A DNA stretch of 64,000 nt from Aurantibacter_A sp039941195 (GCF_039941195.1 NZ_JBDVFA010000106.1:32848-96847); one strand, 5' to 3'; shown: positions 26,855 to 36,813, numbered from the stretch's first letter. Program-made: numbers and translations. Notes: generated from the letters alone by a model not told the origin.

Positions 26855-27193
26855 ATGAAACAGATTGAAGCAATTATTAGAAAATCCAAATTTGACGATG
26901 TCAAAAAGGCATTGCACCAAATTGAGGTAAACTTCTTCAGTTACTGGGATGTAACCGGAGTTGGAAATGAAAAACAAGGTCACGTATATCGTGGTATTTC
27001 TTACAGTACATCAGACATTCAACGTCGATATCTTTCGATTGTGGTGTCAGATGAATTTTATCAGAAAACGATTGACACTCTTTTGGAGGCATCATACACC
27101 GGCAATGTTGGGGATGGAAAGATTTTTGTTTCTGAAGTAGTAGAAGCATACAGAATACGAACAAAAGAAAGCGGCCATGCCGGTATTAACTAA
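26855..27193 (+). CDS. glnB: P-II nitrogen regulatory protein
   Basis: This 112-aa P-II protein senses 2-oxoglutarate and ATP/ADP and controls AmtB. The B-loop TGNVGDGKIFV and C-terminal YRIRTKESG are conserved. The T-loop (GNEKQGHVYRGISY) keeps tyrosines near positions 46 and 51 but diverges from the proteobacterial form after them. It is 27 bp upstream of amtB, the standard GlnK-AmtB pairing. The 325-bp upstream region carries the paired dyads. Confidence 0.92.
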   Translation: MKQIEAIIRKSKFDDVKKALHQIEVNFFSYWDVTGVGNEKQGHVYRGISYSTSDIQRRYLSIVVSDEFYQKTIDTLLEASYTGNVGDGKIFVSEVVEAYRIRTKESGHAGIN

Positions 27194-27220
27194 TTTTAAA
27201 CTGACTAAACTCTTATAATT

Positions 27221-28453
27221 ATGGACGCAGGATTATTTACAGCGAATAATGTATGGATGATGCTAGCAACAGCGCTAGTTTTTTTCATGCACACTGGATT
27301 TGCCTTTTTAGAAATAGGCTTAACTAGACAAAAGAATACTATTAACATACTTTTCAAAAACATCTTTATCATTACAGGTGGTTTATTACTTTATTACGCA
27401 TGGGGTTTCAATATGATGTACCCAGGCTTTGAAGATGGTGACCCGGGAATCTTCGGATTTGCTGGTTTCGGAATTGGAGCTCCTGAAGGAGGAATGACTC
27501 CGGATTATGCAGATGGAGGATACACTTGGTGGACTGATTTCTTATTTCAAGGAATGTTCGCAGCTACAGCAGCAACAATTGTTTCTGGTGCCGTGGCAGA
27601 ACGTATTAAAATTGGATCATTTATGATTTTCACCGTAATCTATGTAGGATTGGTTTACCCAATTGTAGGTGCATGGAAATGGGGCGGTGGATTTTTAGAT
27701 TCATGGGGATTCTATGATTTTGCAGGTTCTACATTAGTACATTCGGTAGGTGGATGGGCTGCTTTAGTAGCTGTATCATTATTAGGTGCTAGAATTGGAA
27801 AATTTGGCGAAAACGGTGAGTCGAAAGCGATACCAGGTCACAATATTCCTTTAGCTACTGCTGGTGTATTAATCCTATGGTTAGGTTGGTTTGGATTCAA
27901 CGGAGGATCAGTTCTTTCAGCAGATCCAGAATTAACTTCATTAGTTCTTGTTACTACAAGTTTAGCCGCTGCAGCTGGTGGTTTTGGAGCATTCTTCTTA
28001 TCAACAGTATTATACAAAAACTTAGATTTAACTATGTTCTTAAACGGAATATTAGGTGGTCTTGTTGGTATTACTGCAGGTGCAGATTTAATGTCACCAA
28101 ATGAAGCTATCGTTATCGGATTCATTGCCGGATTAATAATTGTAGGTGGTGTAGCATTAATTGATAAATTAAAATTAGATGATCCAGTTGGTGCAATTGC
28201 AGTACACTTAATTTGTGGTATTTGGGGAACACTAGCAGTTGGAATCTTTGGAGATTTAGCTGGTGGAGGTCAATTCATGACTCAATTATATGGTGTATTA
28301 ATAGTAGGTGCATTCTGTGTAATTACATCACTAATTATTCTTGGAGCATTAAAAGCAATTCTTGGACTTAGAGTTTCTAAAGAAGAAGAAATTGAAGGAC
28401 TTGATATTCATGAGCACGGTATGGATGCTTACCCTGATTTCACAAACGACTAA
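27221..28453 (+). CDS. amtB: Ammonium transporter Amt
   Basis: This 410-aa channel has about 11 membrane helices. FAAATAATIVSGAVAERIK, the DFAGSTLVHSVGGWAAL histidine region and the second-histidine region AVHLICGIWG are all intact. It moves ammonium/ammonia into the cell and is gated by the adjacent P-II protein. There is no cleavable signal peptide. It is followed by a strong terminator. Confidence 0.95.
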   Translation: MDAGLFTANNVWMMLATALVFFMHTGFAFLEIGLTRQKNTINILFKNIFIITGGLLLYYAWGFNMMYPGFEDGDPGIFGFAGFGIGAPEGGMTPDYADGGYTWWTDFLFQGMFAATAATIVSGAVAERIKIGSFMIFTVIYVGLVYPIVGAWKWGGGFLDSWGFYDFAGSTLVHSVGGWAALVAVSLLGARIGKFGENGESKAIPGHNIPLATAGVLILWLGWFGFNGGSVLSADPELTSLVLVTTSLAAAAGGFGAFFLSTVLYKNLDLTMFLNGILGGLVGITAGADLMSPNEAIVIGFIAGLIIVGGVALIDKLKLDDPVGAIAVHLICGIWGTLAVGIFGDLAGGGQFMTQLYGVLIVGAFCVITSLIILGALKAILGLRVSKEEEIEGLDIHEHGMDAYPDFTND

Positions 28454-28484
28454 TTATTACAACAAAGTATAACTCAAATTAAAA

Positions 28485-28510
28485 ACGGAGCGTTTTGCAG
28501 AACGCTCCGT
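28485..28510 (+). terminator. Terminator after amtB
   Basis: A 10-bp perfect stem ACGGAGCGTT/AACGCTCCGT closes a TTGCAG loop, with A's before and TTAAATT after. It separates amtB from the porin gene. Confidence 0.82.
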
Positions 28511-28601
28511 TAAATTAAAACTTTCAAAAATTAAACATCCTACGACATGTAGGCTCAATCAAACAATCGTCCTTTTTAACGGACAACTTAAATTTAAACA
28601 T

Positions 28602-29639
28602 ATGAAAGCTATTACAAATATAAAGTTCTTAAAAAATATATTTACTCTTGCACTCGCATTATGCGTTTCAACAGTAGCATTTGCCCAAGATGATGAAGAA
28701 TCAAAACCAGCATTAGAATTTAGCGGTAGTGTTGATGCATACTATAGAACTGCTTTTAACGATGCAGGTTTAGCAACGACAGATCCTGGAACAGCATTTG
28801 CAAACCAAACAGGTTTTGCTTTAGGCATGGGAAACTTAATTGCTAGCTATGGTACTGATAAAGTAGGTGCTGTACTTGATTTAGTAGTAGGACCAAGAGG
28901 TGCTGGTGCAACTTTTAATACCGATATTATGGATGGTATTGTTAACCAAGCTTATGTTTACTGGAATGTTTCTGAAAGCACTACTTTAACCATGGGTCGT
29001 TTTAATACATTCTTAGGTTATGAAGTAATTGCTCCACAAGCAAACTTTAACTACAGTACTTCTTATTTATTCTCTAACGGACCTTTTTCACATATGGGTC
29101 TTAAAGCAGATTTTGCTTTATCTGATGATTTTAGCTTAATGGTTGGTATAATGAACCCTTGGGATACTAATGATATTAGTACAACTGGAGAATATTCTTT
29201 TGGTGCTCAGTTAGGTTTCTACGGACAATACTTAAATTTTTACTATGATAGTGGTAAAAATGGTGGTTTAGGTACAGAAATTGACTTCACTGGTGGATTC
29301 GATATATCTGACGCGTTCTTCTTAGGATTAAACGCTGCTTATGATACTAATAGTGATGCAGACACTGGATTCTACGGTGTTGCTCTTTACCCACAAATAG
29401 CTACTTCTGATGCTTTTTCTATCGGATTAAGAGGTGAATATTTTGCTGCAACTGTTAATGGTGGTGATGATTATGACGATGTTACTGCTATCACTTTAAC
29501 AGGTAGCTACTCTCTTGAAAATTTCATTTTAAAGCCAGAATTAAGATTGGATAGCATGACAGACGGCTTCCTTGATAGTGATGGTGCCGCTTCTGATAGT
29601 TTAGCTGCATTCACTTTGGCTGCGATATACTCTTTCTAA
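28602..29639 (+). CDS. Outer-membrane porin-like beta-barrel (OmpL/BBP2 type)
   Basis: This 345-aa protein has a signal peptide ending at VAFAQ, a short acidic N-terminus (DDEESKP), then LEFSGSVDAYYRTAF and repeated amphipathic strands ending FTLAAIYSF with a C-terminal Phe. This fits the putative beta-barrel porin-2 family. Its place after glnB-amtB suggests outer-membrane nutrient passage linked to nitrogen, an inference. It has its own leader of about 90 bp after the amtB terminator. Confidence 0.78.
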   Translation: MKAITNIKFLKNIFTLALALCVSTVAFAQDDEESKPALEFSGSVDAYYRTAFNDAGLATTDPGTAFANQTGFALGMGNLIASYGTDKVGAVLDLVVGPRGAGATFNTDIMDGIVNQAYVYWNVSESTTLTMGRFNTFLGYEVIAPQANFNYSTSYLFSNGPFSHMGLKADFALSDDFSLMVGIMNPWDTNDISTTGEYSFGAQLGFYGQYLNFYYDSGKNGGLGTEIDFTGGFDISDAFFLGLNAAYDTNSDADTGFYGVALYPQIATSDAFSIGLRGEYFAATVNGGDDYDDVTAITLTGSYSLENFILKPELRLDSMTDGFLDSDGAASDSLAAFTLAAIYSF

Positions 29640-29675
29640 AATAGTTGGTTGATTGTCTAGTTTGAGTTTTTAAGT

Positions 29676-29711
29676 AACCCCGATGTTTTTAGAGGTATTT
29701 ACATCGGGGTT
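29676..29711. terminator. Shared bidirectional terminator
   Basis: AACCCCGATGT and ACATCGGGGTT form an 11-bp perfect stem with a 14-bp loop between two convergent genes. T's follow the right arm and A's precede the left arm, so it can serve both strands. Confidence 0.75.
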
Positions 29712-30374
29712 TTACTTTTTACCCTTTTTAAAATCCTTAACTCCTGCTACAATTCTAGTATCTAACGCATTTATACCGGGTACAATCGGACAAGAATACT
29801 TCTTATTATAAGCGCAATACGGATTATAAGCTCTATTAAAATCAATTGTTATTTCATTTGAAGAAGGTATTCTCATATCAATATAACGCCCCCCTCCATA
29901 CGTTTCTTTAGTATTTGTGTTGTCAGTAAAAGGCAAGAACAAATAATCTTCAAACCCCTCTTTTTTCATCAACTCCTCATTTTGATATATTTCTAATTGA
30001 TGATTCTTGCCATTAAGCACAAATGATACTATACCATACATTACTTCTTCAGATTTATCTCCAGTAGTTCTTGGCATCATAAATGGAATAGCCTCAGGCG
30101 TACGGGTAAATTTGGCTTTGACAATGTAATTTGTATCAGGCTCAAAAAAATCTAAACCCTCAAAATTCTTTCGAAATCTATCTGGTAATGGAGATGTTTC
30201 AGGATCTCTAAATTCTTCATTAAGCTCCTTTTGAAATTGAATAATCTCAGCCAACGCATCCGTTTGAGGCAAAATTTCTTGTTTTTCAGCTATATCATGG
30301 TATTTTTTACCTTGTTTACAACTTAATAATACTATTGCTAGACTAATGAAAACTAAATATTTTAAAAATTTCAT
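29712..30374 (-). CDS. DUF1684 domain-containing lipoprotein
   Basis: Start set at 30374 so that MKFLKYLVFISLAIVLLSC forms a lipoprotein signal with Cys as the acylated residue. The 220-aa product carries the DUF1684 core: GGGRYIDMRIP, then ITIDFNRAYNPYCAYNKKYSCP near the C-terminus. The family is widespread but of unknown role. TATTTTTG on the minus strand upstream is a possible -7 box. Confidence 0.84.
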   Translation of the reverse strand: MKFLKYLVFISLAIVLLSCKQGKKYHDIAEKQEILPQTDALAEIIQFQKELNEEFRDPETSPLPDRFRKNFEGLDFFEPDTNYIVKAKFTRTPEAIPFMMPRTTGDKSEEVMYGIVSFVLNGKNHQLEIYQNEELMKKEGFEDYLFLPFTDNTNTKETYGGGRYIDMRIPSSNEITIDFNRAYNPYCAYNKKYSCPIVPGINALDTRIVAGVKDFKKGKK

Positions 30375-30526
30375 ATATAATATCTTAAAACCCAAAAATA
30401 CAATATCTAGCGTATACTTAATTGGACTTTAAAAATCAGAAATATAAAGTACTATTGAAATCGTTGTTGATACCAATTATGAGAATACTTTAATTATAGT
30501 GGTGTAATAAAATGAAGCTTTACAAT

Positions 30527-31936
30527 TTATTCCGGAATAATATCATACCGTGCTTCTTGCAAATATTCAGCGATAATAGCATTAAATTCAGGAGTTATTC
30601 TAAATAGTGTGGTATTTTCAATAGTATATAATTTCTCTTTATCTGTATACCCTTGTTTCAATAATTCTTCCAAGTAAAATAGCGCTGTATCGTAATCGTT
30701 CATTTTAGAATTATAAGAAATAACATTAATATAATTCTCGTATTCTTTTGGTGAAATAATGGTTTTAAGCATCCATAAAAAATTAAGAGCTTCCTCATCA
30801 GCCTCCTCTAATAATTGAATTAGATAAATATTATCTTCTATCAAGGCATTCAAATAGCCTTCTAATCGAACACCCATATTTCTTTCAAAAATATTTGTTC
30901 CTTTTCCATATTTAGAGAGCTCCTCCTTTTGATATGCCCACCACCCTAAGTTGTTATAATTGTAAGCAAGAATATCAGACTCTAAATAATAATCATAATC
31001 ATCTTTTATTAAATTTTCTTTAAACATAGCTGCATTTTGACTTCGTTTAAATATCTTATAATCCCTACTTCTTCGTAAGGATTTTTGAGTAGCTTTTATC
31101 GTATCTAAATAACCATCTTCATTAAATACCCGAAGCATTTGATTTAATTTATGATCTGCCAATAATTTTTCATTATCGGTTAAAAGATTACTTACTTCTC
31201 CGAGGTTGCGTTTAAAAACTTCACTTTTAAAATCCTTATCATTAGGCTCCCCTTTCGCCATTGCTATTAATGTAAAATACTCTAAGGCCATTGAAAGGTA
31301 TTCGGAACTAGGCCAATCATGCCCTCCTTCAAAGACCAGTAGTTGATTCGGAAATTTTAGCCGGTTCAATAACTTCTCGGAAGCAATCATATCCACATAA
31401 TTAAAATCTTGATTTCCTACTACACCAATAAAATGAAACTGATTTTTATTAGACAACACCTCAGTATTTGCGATTGGAGAACCACAGGACAATACACCTT
31501 GTATATTCTTAATAAAAGTTGGTATTACAGAAGCCAATTTAGCACCTTGAGAAAAACCAGCAGTATAACTCCTTTCTTTACTAATAGGAAGTATCTCGAA
31601 TACGGAATTAAACATCCGATTCGCAATTATTACATTTTTTGTAATAGATATACTATCTCTTATATCATTTGAAGCAGCCAAAACATATCCATTCTTCTCG
31701 GCGGCAGGTGCCATTAATTTTAATGCTCTTTTACCATTACCATCTATATCGAACACAAAAACGACCGGCCAGGTTTCATTTGCATTAAACTTTCTGGGTA
31801 GATATAATGAAAAGCTCTCGGGTATGGAATCATTCACTGGAATTGAATCTATAACAATACCTTTTTTCAAAACTAATTGCTGTCCTATAGATGAAAAAGA
31901 AATAGTGAATACAAGTAAGAATAAAATTTTCTTCAT
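30527..31936 (-). CDS. Exported alpha/beta-hydrolase with helical C-terminal half
   Basis: This 469-aa protein has a signal peptide (to SSIGQQ). Residues 30-220 look like a PHB-depolymerase/esterase fold: nucleophile elbow GFSQGA near residue 148 and a FEGGHDWP histidine. The remaining 250 residues are helical, TPR-like, with tetrad-like spacing near the end (DYDTALFYLEELLKQGY). Substrate is unknown. It is monocistronic. Confidence 0.74.
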   Translation of the reverse strand: MKKILFLLVFTISFSSIGQQLVLKKGIVIDSIPVNDSIPESFSLYLPRKFNANETWPVVFVFDIDGNGKRALKLMAPAAEKNGYVLAASNDIRDSISITKNVIIANRMFNSVFEILPISKERSYTAGFSQGAKLASVIPTFIKNIQGVLSCGSPIANTEVLSNKNQFHFIGVVGNQDFNYVDMIASEKLLNRLKFPNQLLVFEGGHDWPSSEYLSMALEYFTLIAMAKGEPNDKDFKSEVFKRNLGEVSNLLTDNEKLLADHKLNQMLRVFNEDGYLDTIKATQKSLRRSRDYKIFKRSQNAAMFKENLIKDDYDYYLESDILAYNYNNLGWWAYQKEELSKYGKGTNIFERNMGVRLEGYLNALIEDNIYLIQLLEEADEEALNFLWMLKTIISPKEYENYINVISYNSKMNDYDTALFYLEELLKQGYTDKEKLYTIENTTLFRITPEFNAIIAEYLQEARYDIIPE

Positions 31937-32025
31937 ATAAATTAATTCATCAAAAATCTAGCCAAAATACTTTTTACTAATGAATAGACTTCAATTTAAA
32001 TTTGAATCTAATAAGCTTAAAATTA

Positions 32026-32853
32026 CTACTCCCCTATTTTTCCAATCTCTACTCCTTCTGAATAAGCTACTTTAACATTATTTCTATTAAATGCTTTTTT
32101 AATGGCACTATTGCTAGCAAAAGTAACATCCCAAAAATAATCTGGTAATACATATGGCCGTACCGTAAGTTGCACATTATGCGAATCAAAATTCTTAATT
32201 CCTATTTCAGGTTTTGGTTCTTCCAAAATATGGGGTATTCCAACTAGTGACTCCTGAATAATTTCCTGTACTCTTGGAAAACTCTCTTCATAAGGCATGG
32301 TTACTTCGAGCTCAAGACGAATCATGCCTTTTTCTGAAAAATTTGTTACTACAGAATCGGTAATTTTAGAATTAGGTATGATCAATATTTTATTTCCTGG
32401 CGTTAATACATCTGTACTAAAAATGCCTATTTCTTCAACTCTACCAAATTTATCTTCTACTTGAATCCAATCTGCAACTTTATAAGGTTTTAAAGTTAAA
32501 ATTAAAATTCCTGATGCAAAATTACCCAAGCTACCTTGCAAAGCCATGCCTACTGCAAAACCCGCAGCAGCTAAAATCGCTACCAAACCTGTAAGATCAG
32601 CTCCCAACACAGTTGCAATAGCAAAAAGTACGGCACCCTTTAATATAATGCCAACTGTTGAAGATAAAAAAGGTCGTAGCGTTTCTGAGAATCCTGTGCG
32701 TTCAAGTGCCGTACCGACTATTTGAACTAACTTTTTTACAACCCTAAATCCAATCCATAAAATAAGACCAGCAATAATTATTCTTGGTAAATAAAAAATT
32801 GCTTTTTCTATACCTAATTGCAAATATTCATTCCCTTTTTCTAACCAATCCAT
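32026..32853 (-). CDS. mscS: Small-conductance mechanosensitive channel (MscS family)
   Basis: This 275-aa protein has three N-terminal membrane helices; the third is the Gly/Ala-rich pore helix AAAGFAVGMALQGSLGNF (about residues 93-110). The beta domain follows with IIPNSKITDSVVTNFS. It is a minimal MscS-type channel that opens under hypo-osmotic stress. It is the usual length for the class. Confidence 0.91.
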   Translation of the reverse strand: MDWLEKGNEYLQLGIEKAIFYLPRIIIAGLILWIGFRVVKKLVQIVGTALERTGFSETLRPFLSSTVGIILKGAVLFAIATVLGADLTGLVAILAAAGFAVGMALQGSLGNFASGILILTLKPYKVADWIQVEDKFGRVEEIGIFSTDVLTPGNKILIIPNSKITDSVVTNFSEKGMIRLELEVTMPYEESFPRVQEIIQESLVGIPHILEEPKPEIGIKNFDSHNVQLTVRPYVLPDYFWDVTFASNSAIKKAFNRNNVKVAYSEGVEIGKIGE

Positions 32854-32921
32854 AATTTAAATTAAATGATAATATAGCGCTATTACAAATAATCAGATTT
32901 CTTTTTCTAAACTTTCTATCG

Positions 32922-33368
32922 CTAACCTTTTTGAATAGGAGCCCGTGACACAACATCAGATAATACAATATGCGTACGAGTTTCACCATATTGAATGAGT
33001 TTATCAATAAATTTTTCAAGATGAAATTGATCTACAAAAACGACTTCCATAATAATATTTTCGTTTCCGGTAATTCTATAGCAGTTTATGACTTCCTTTA
33101 AAGAGTCTACCATTGCCAAAAACGGCTTTAATTTTCCCATAAAAGCACGTACTGTTATAATCGCTCTTAGTGCATGACCCGTTTTTGAATGCGATACTGC
33201 TGCATGGTAACCCGTTAGTATTTCAAGATCTTCTAATTTCTTTACTCTTTCAGCAACGGCAGGTGGCGTTAAACCAACCTTTCTCCCAATATTAGCAAAA
33301 GATTCTCGCGCATTTTTTTGAAGGCAATATAAGATTTTCCAATTCAAATCATCTATCTTATTATTCAA
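32922..33368 (-). CDS. Lrp/AsnC family transcriptional regulator
   Basis: This 148-aa protein has an N-terminal winged helix (LNWKILYCLQKNARESFANIGRKVGLTPPAVAERVKKLE region) and a C-terminal RAM/AsnC ligand domain. Such proteins bind amino acids and regulate nearby metabolism. The target is not evident; purU and a helical-bundle gene lie close by on the other strand. Confidence 0.87.
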   Translation of the reverse strand: MNNKIDDLNWKILYCLQKNARESFANIGRKVGLTPPAVAERVKKLEDLEILTGYHAAVSHSKTGHALRAIITVRAFMGKLKPFLAMVDSLKEVINCYRITGNENIIMEVVFVDQFHLEKFIDKLIQYGETRTHIVLSDVVSRAPIQKG

Positions 33369-33481
33369 AGCTATTCTAGTTAAATAATTAATAATCGAAA
33401 GCTAAATTAATAAATTGCTTTCTAATACAAACATAACATATTGTTTTTGGCCGTAACTTTATATTGAAATTGCTATCCATT

Positions 33482-33886
33482 ATGTCCTCACAAAATCTTA
33501 GAACCGTACCGGTTTATAGGAAATCTCTAGCGCTATGCGAAATGAGCAGAGAGATTGCCTCCTATGTTACACTCAATAAAGATTTATTGAAGTTGTATAA
33601 ATCGAACAATTTTAGAGATATCATCGCTGATGCTATCTTAACCGATGCTATTTTAATTCCACAAAAGATTGAGATAGCCCAAAATACAAATTGTCGCAGG
33701 GAGCGATTGAGAACCACTAGCTACATAAGCATTATGCTTCGAAATATAAGTTCGTACTGCAATGGTCTAGAACATGATGGTGTTAAAGAAAAGGAATACC
33801 TGAACCTTCTTAGAGGTGAAGTAATTACTTTTCGAAGATCTTTTAAAAAATGGCGAAAGTCATTATTAAGTGACGACCAGCTCTAA
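33482..33886 (+). CDS. Putative four-helix-bundle protein
   Basis: ATG 33482 (MSSQNLRTVPVYRKS) is preferred over an upstream TTG. The 134-aa product is almost all helical and rich in Arg, Lys, Ile and Leu, resembling four-helix-bundle (23S IVP/Avd-like) proteins, but this is weak. It contains NTNCRRERLRTTSY at the centre. There is no retroelement or 23S gene nearby. Function is unknown. Confidence 0.55.
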   Translation: MSSQNLRTVPVYRKSLALCEMSREIASYVTLNKDLLKLYKSNNFRDIIADAILTDAILIPQKIEIAQNTNCRRERLRTTSYISIMLRNISSYCNGLEHDGVKEKEYLNLLRGEVITFRRSFKKWRKSLLSDDQL

Positions 33887-33984
33887 TAATTACTATTTTA
33901 CTAGTAAATTATAAAATCATAAATACTTAATTTCTTCGTTTGATATTAATTATGTCATAATTTTGATTTGTAATTAATATTTAA

Positions 33985-34833
33985 ATGAAAACTACAATTC
34001 TTATCCATTGTCCGGATCAATCTGGTATAATTTGCGCCGTAACTGGATTTATTCATGCACATGGCGGTAATATTATTTATTTAGATCAGCATGTGGACAA
34101 GCAATCCAATGTTTTTTTTATGCGATTAGAAAGTGATTTTTCTGAATCAACTTCTCTAGTAGAATTCGAAAAAGCATTTAATGAAGGATTAGCCAAAACA
34201 TATACGATGGAATGGAGTCTTTATTCCGATGATGTGAAACCAAAAATGGCAATTTTTGTCTCTAAATATAATCACTGCCTATACGATTTATTAAGTAGGT
34301 ATAAGTCTGGAGAATTAAATGTTGAAATTCCTTTTATCATTAGTAACCATACAGCATTAAGGGAAATTGCCGAACAGTTTGAAATAGATTTTCATCATAT
34401 TGCTGTAACTGCACAAACAAAAGGCCAGGCCGAACAAGAACAATTAAGACTTTTAAAGGAACATCGCGTAGACTTTGTTGTTCTAGCACGCTATATGCAA
34501 ATAGTAACCAATACACTTATAGAAGAATATCCTAATAAAATAATAAACATCCACCATTCGTTTCTACCAGCCTTTGCTGGTGCAAAACCGTATCACGCGG
34601 CTTTTGACAGAGGTGTAAAAATTATTGGAGCCACAAGTCATTATGTAACAGAAGATCTTGATGCGGGTCCAATAATTGAACAAGACGTGACAACAGTATC
34701 GCACACCCATAGTATTCAAGATTTTATCGCGAAAGGACGAGATCTCGAAAAAATAGTTTTATCAAGGGCTATTAAATTACATTTAAAGAGAAAGACAATG
34801 GTCTACAACAATAAAACTGTAATTTTTGCGTAA
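33985..34833 (+). CDS. purU: Formyltetrahydrofolate deformylase
   Basis: This 282-aa PurU has an N-terminal ACT domain (about 1-80: ILIHCPDQSGIICAVTGF) and a C-terminal formyltransferase-fold domain with NIHHSFLPAFAGAKPYHAA and TSHYVTEDLDAGPIIEQ. It releases formate from 10-formyl-THF to balance one-carbon units and supply purine synthesis. TAATTTTG upstream may be its -7 box. Confidence 0.93.
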   Translation: MKTTILIHCPDQSGIICAVTGFIHAHGGNIIYLDQHVDKQSNVFFMRLESDFSESTSLVEFEKAFNEGLAKTYTMEWSLYSDDVKPKMAIFVSKYNHCLYDLLSRYKSGELNVEIPFIISNHTALREIAEQFEIDFHHIAVTAQTKGQAEQEQLRLLKEHRVDFVVLARYMQIVTNTLIEEYPNKIINIHHSFLPAFAGAKPYHAAFDRGVKIIGATSHYVTEDLDAGPIIEQDVTTVSHTHSIQDFIAKGRDLEKIVLSRAIKLHLKRKTMVYNNKTVIFA

Positions 34834-34867
34834 CCTAAATATAAACCCCCGTATAAATAAGGTTAAA

Positions 34868-35572
34868 ATGAAGAGAATTATAGTATTATTTGTTATTTCA
34901 TTTCAGTTAGTCTCTTGTGGTGAATTACAACAAGTCATTAATCAATTGCCGCAAGAAGGACTCGGCAATACAGAAATTGCCAGTGGATTACGACAAGCTT
35001 TAGACTTTGGAATCGACAAGCAAGTAAGTAAATTGACCAAAACAGATGGTTTTTTTAAAAATGAGCTGGTAAAAATAATGCTCCCAGACGAACTACAGAA
35101 AGTGGATAAAACACTTCGCGATATTGGGTTGAGCAATTTAGCTGATGAAGGATTAAAAGTGCTTAACCGGGCTGCAGAAGATGCAGTTGGTGAAGCAACT
35201 CCTATTTTTATTGATGCTGTAAAAGGCATTAATTTTAACGATGCGAAAAATATATTAATGGGTGGAGACGGCGCTGCTACGCAATATTTAACTGGTGCAA
35301 CAGAAACTGCACTATATAGCAAATTTAGTCCCGTAATTAAATCTTCTTTTGACAAAGTTGGTGCTGATGATATTTGGTCTACACTTATTAACAAATACAA
35401 CAGTATTCCTTTAGTAAAAAAGGTAAATCCTAATCTCACTGATTATGTAACACAAGAAGCATTAAACGGAGTTTATAAAATGATTGCTATAGAAGAAAAA
35501 GAAATAAGAACAAAGGCATCTTCACGAACTACGGCATTATTGCAGAAAGTTTTTGCGCTTCAAGATAATTAG
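34868..35572 (+). CDS. DUF4197 lipoprotein
   Basis: ATG 34868 gives a proper lipoprotein signal (MKRIIVLFVISFQLVSC). The 234-aa product matches DUF4197: long helical periplasmic part with DGFFKNELVKIMLPDEL, PIFIDAVKGINFNDAKNIL and YVTQEALNGVYKMIAIEE. The family is conserved in gammaproteobacteria and Bacteroidota, role unknown. It starts 34 bp after purU. Confidence 0.86.
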   Translation: MKRIIVLFVISFQLVSCGELQQVINQLPQEGLGNTEIASGLRQALDFGIDKQVSKLTKTDGFFKNELVKIMLPDELQKVDKTLRDIGLSNLADEGLKVLNRAAEDAVGEATPIFIDAVKGINFNDAKNILMGGDGAATQYLTGATETALYSKFSPVIKSSFDKVGADDIWSTLINKYNSIPLVKKVNPNLTDYVTQEALNGVYKMIAIEEKEIRTKASSRTTALLQKVFALQDN

Positions 35573-35750
35573 GTCATAAAGAATTGAAACTTTGATATTT
35601 AATTCTTAGAAGAATTTAATAACCGACAATATTTAACAAAATAGTCCGTTATTTATTAAAGAACATTGGCCAGCTGGCCTGATAAAAAATTATTTGAGTT
35701 AGTATTTTTTGAGTTAGTTAGTTAAAACCGGTGGGAGCACCGGTTTTTTT
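35573..35750 (+). terminator. Intergenic region with palindrome and strong terminator
   Basis: The terminator is AAAACCGGTG, loop GGAG, CACCGG then eight T's (35724-35750). A 12-bp palindrome GGCCAGCTGGCC (35668-35679) lies upstream, and GAGTTAGT repeats sit between them. The terminator is about 150 bp beyond the lipoprotein stop, so the stretch may encode a short RNA or a long 3' UTR. Confidence 0.6.
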
Positions 35751-35802
35751 TGTTTAAAAGGATTTGATTTAAAGAAAAATCCTACTCCTCTATACTATGC
35801 GA

Positions 35803-36585
35803 TTAATGTGAATCAGAAACGTATCCAATTACCATATTATTAAAAATTTGAGATTCTTCCACATTAACTACATGACCGCAATGCTCTATAAGTAGCAAGC
35901 TAGCCGAAGCAGATTTTTGCACTAGTTTTTTGACTGCTGGTAAAAAAAGGTAATCCTCCCCACCCATAACATATAAAGTTGGAATTTTTACTTCCTTATT
36001 CCTAAAAAAAGATAGCAAAGGATTTACCTCAGACGACAACTTAAACCACCTTAAAAATTCGTTTTGATATAATTTTTGAGCTTCTTTAATTAATATAGAT
36101 CGAGATTCTTTGTGGTTACTATAAGGCATAATGGCAAAAAAGAACATTCTATACAACCATAAATGAGGTACAACAGATTTAAAAGTTTTACCAACACCCA
36201 TCAATATTTTCCACCTAAAATTAAGATTCATTACCGCACCACCCAATACCATACTCTGCACACGATCTGGAAATTTCTCTGCTATATTACGAATCAAAAT
36301 AGTTCCTAAGGAGATACCTACGAAATGTGACTTTTCGATTTTTTCAAAATCGATAACCTCAATAATATCATTGGTTAGCGAATCAAAAGTATAAGCATCG
36401 ATTATAGTATCATCAAAATCGGGCTTTGATTCTCCATGTCCACGTAAATCTAATAAAAGCACATTAAAATGTTGTTTAAAAGCACGTAGTTGCTTAAACC
36501 AAACCGAAGAACTGCCTCCAGCCCCATGTACAAAAGTGACCCAAGTATCCGCAGTATTATGGCGATATATAGTATAATTAAGCAT
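35803..36585 (-). CDS. Alpha/beta-fold hydrolase
   Basis: This 260-aa cytoplasmic hydrolase has the oxyanion HGAGGSSSVW, LRGHGESKP, nucleophile elbow VGISLGT (Ser near residue 92), acidic residue in GGEDYLFLP and catalytic His in CGHVVNVEE. The substrate is not predictable; proline iminopeptidase-like or esterase roles are possible. It is monocistronic. Confidence 0.85.
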   Translation of the reverse strand: MLNYTIYRHNTADTWVTFVHGAGGSSSVWFKQLRAFKQHFNVLLLDLRGHGESKPDFDDTIIDAYTFDSLTNDIIEVIDFEKIEKSHFVGISLGTILIRNIAEKFPDRVQSMVLGGAVMNLNFRWKILMGVGKTFKSVVPHLWLYRMFFFAIMPYSNHKESRSILIKEAQKLYQNEFLRWFKLSSEVNPLLSFFRNKEVKIPTLYVMGGEDYLFLPAVKKLVQKSASASLLLIEHCGHVVNVEESQIFNNMVIGYVSDSH

Positions 36586-36813
36586 AGTGTTCTAGTCTAT
36601 GAGTAAAAATGATAGCTGTGCAATGTATTAAAACTTTTAACATCATCGACGAAATGCATAATTTTTAATCAACAAAACATTCACTTATTGCACATACCAT
36701 TATGTAAAGGTTAAAAAAATGTCAAATGAGCTAATTTTCCAATCTATATATCGATTAAATACATCTAAAATCTTGTTACGCCCGTATATTTACAAAGTAT
36801 AATATTTAAGACT

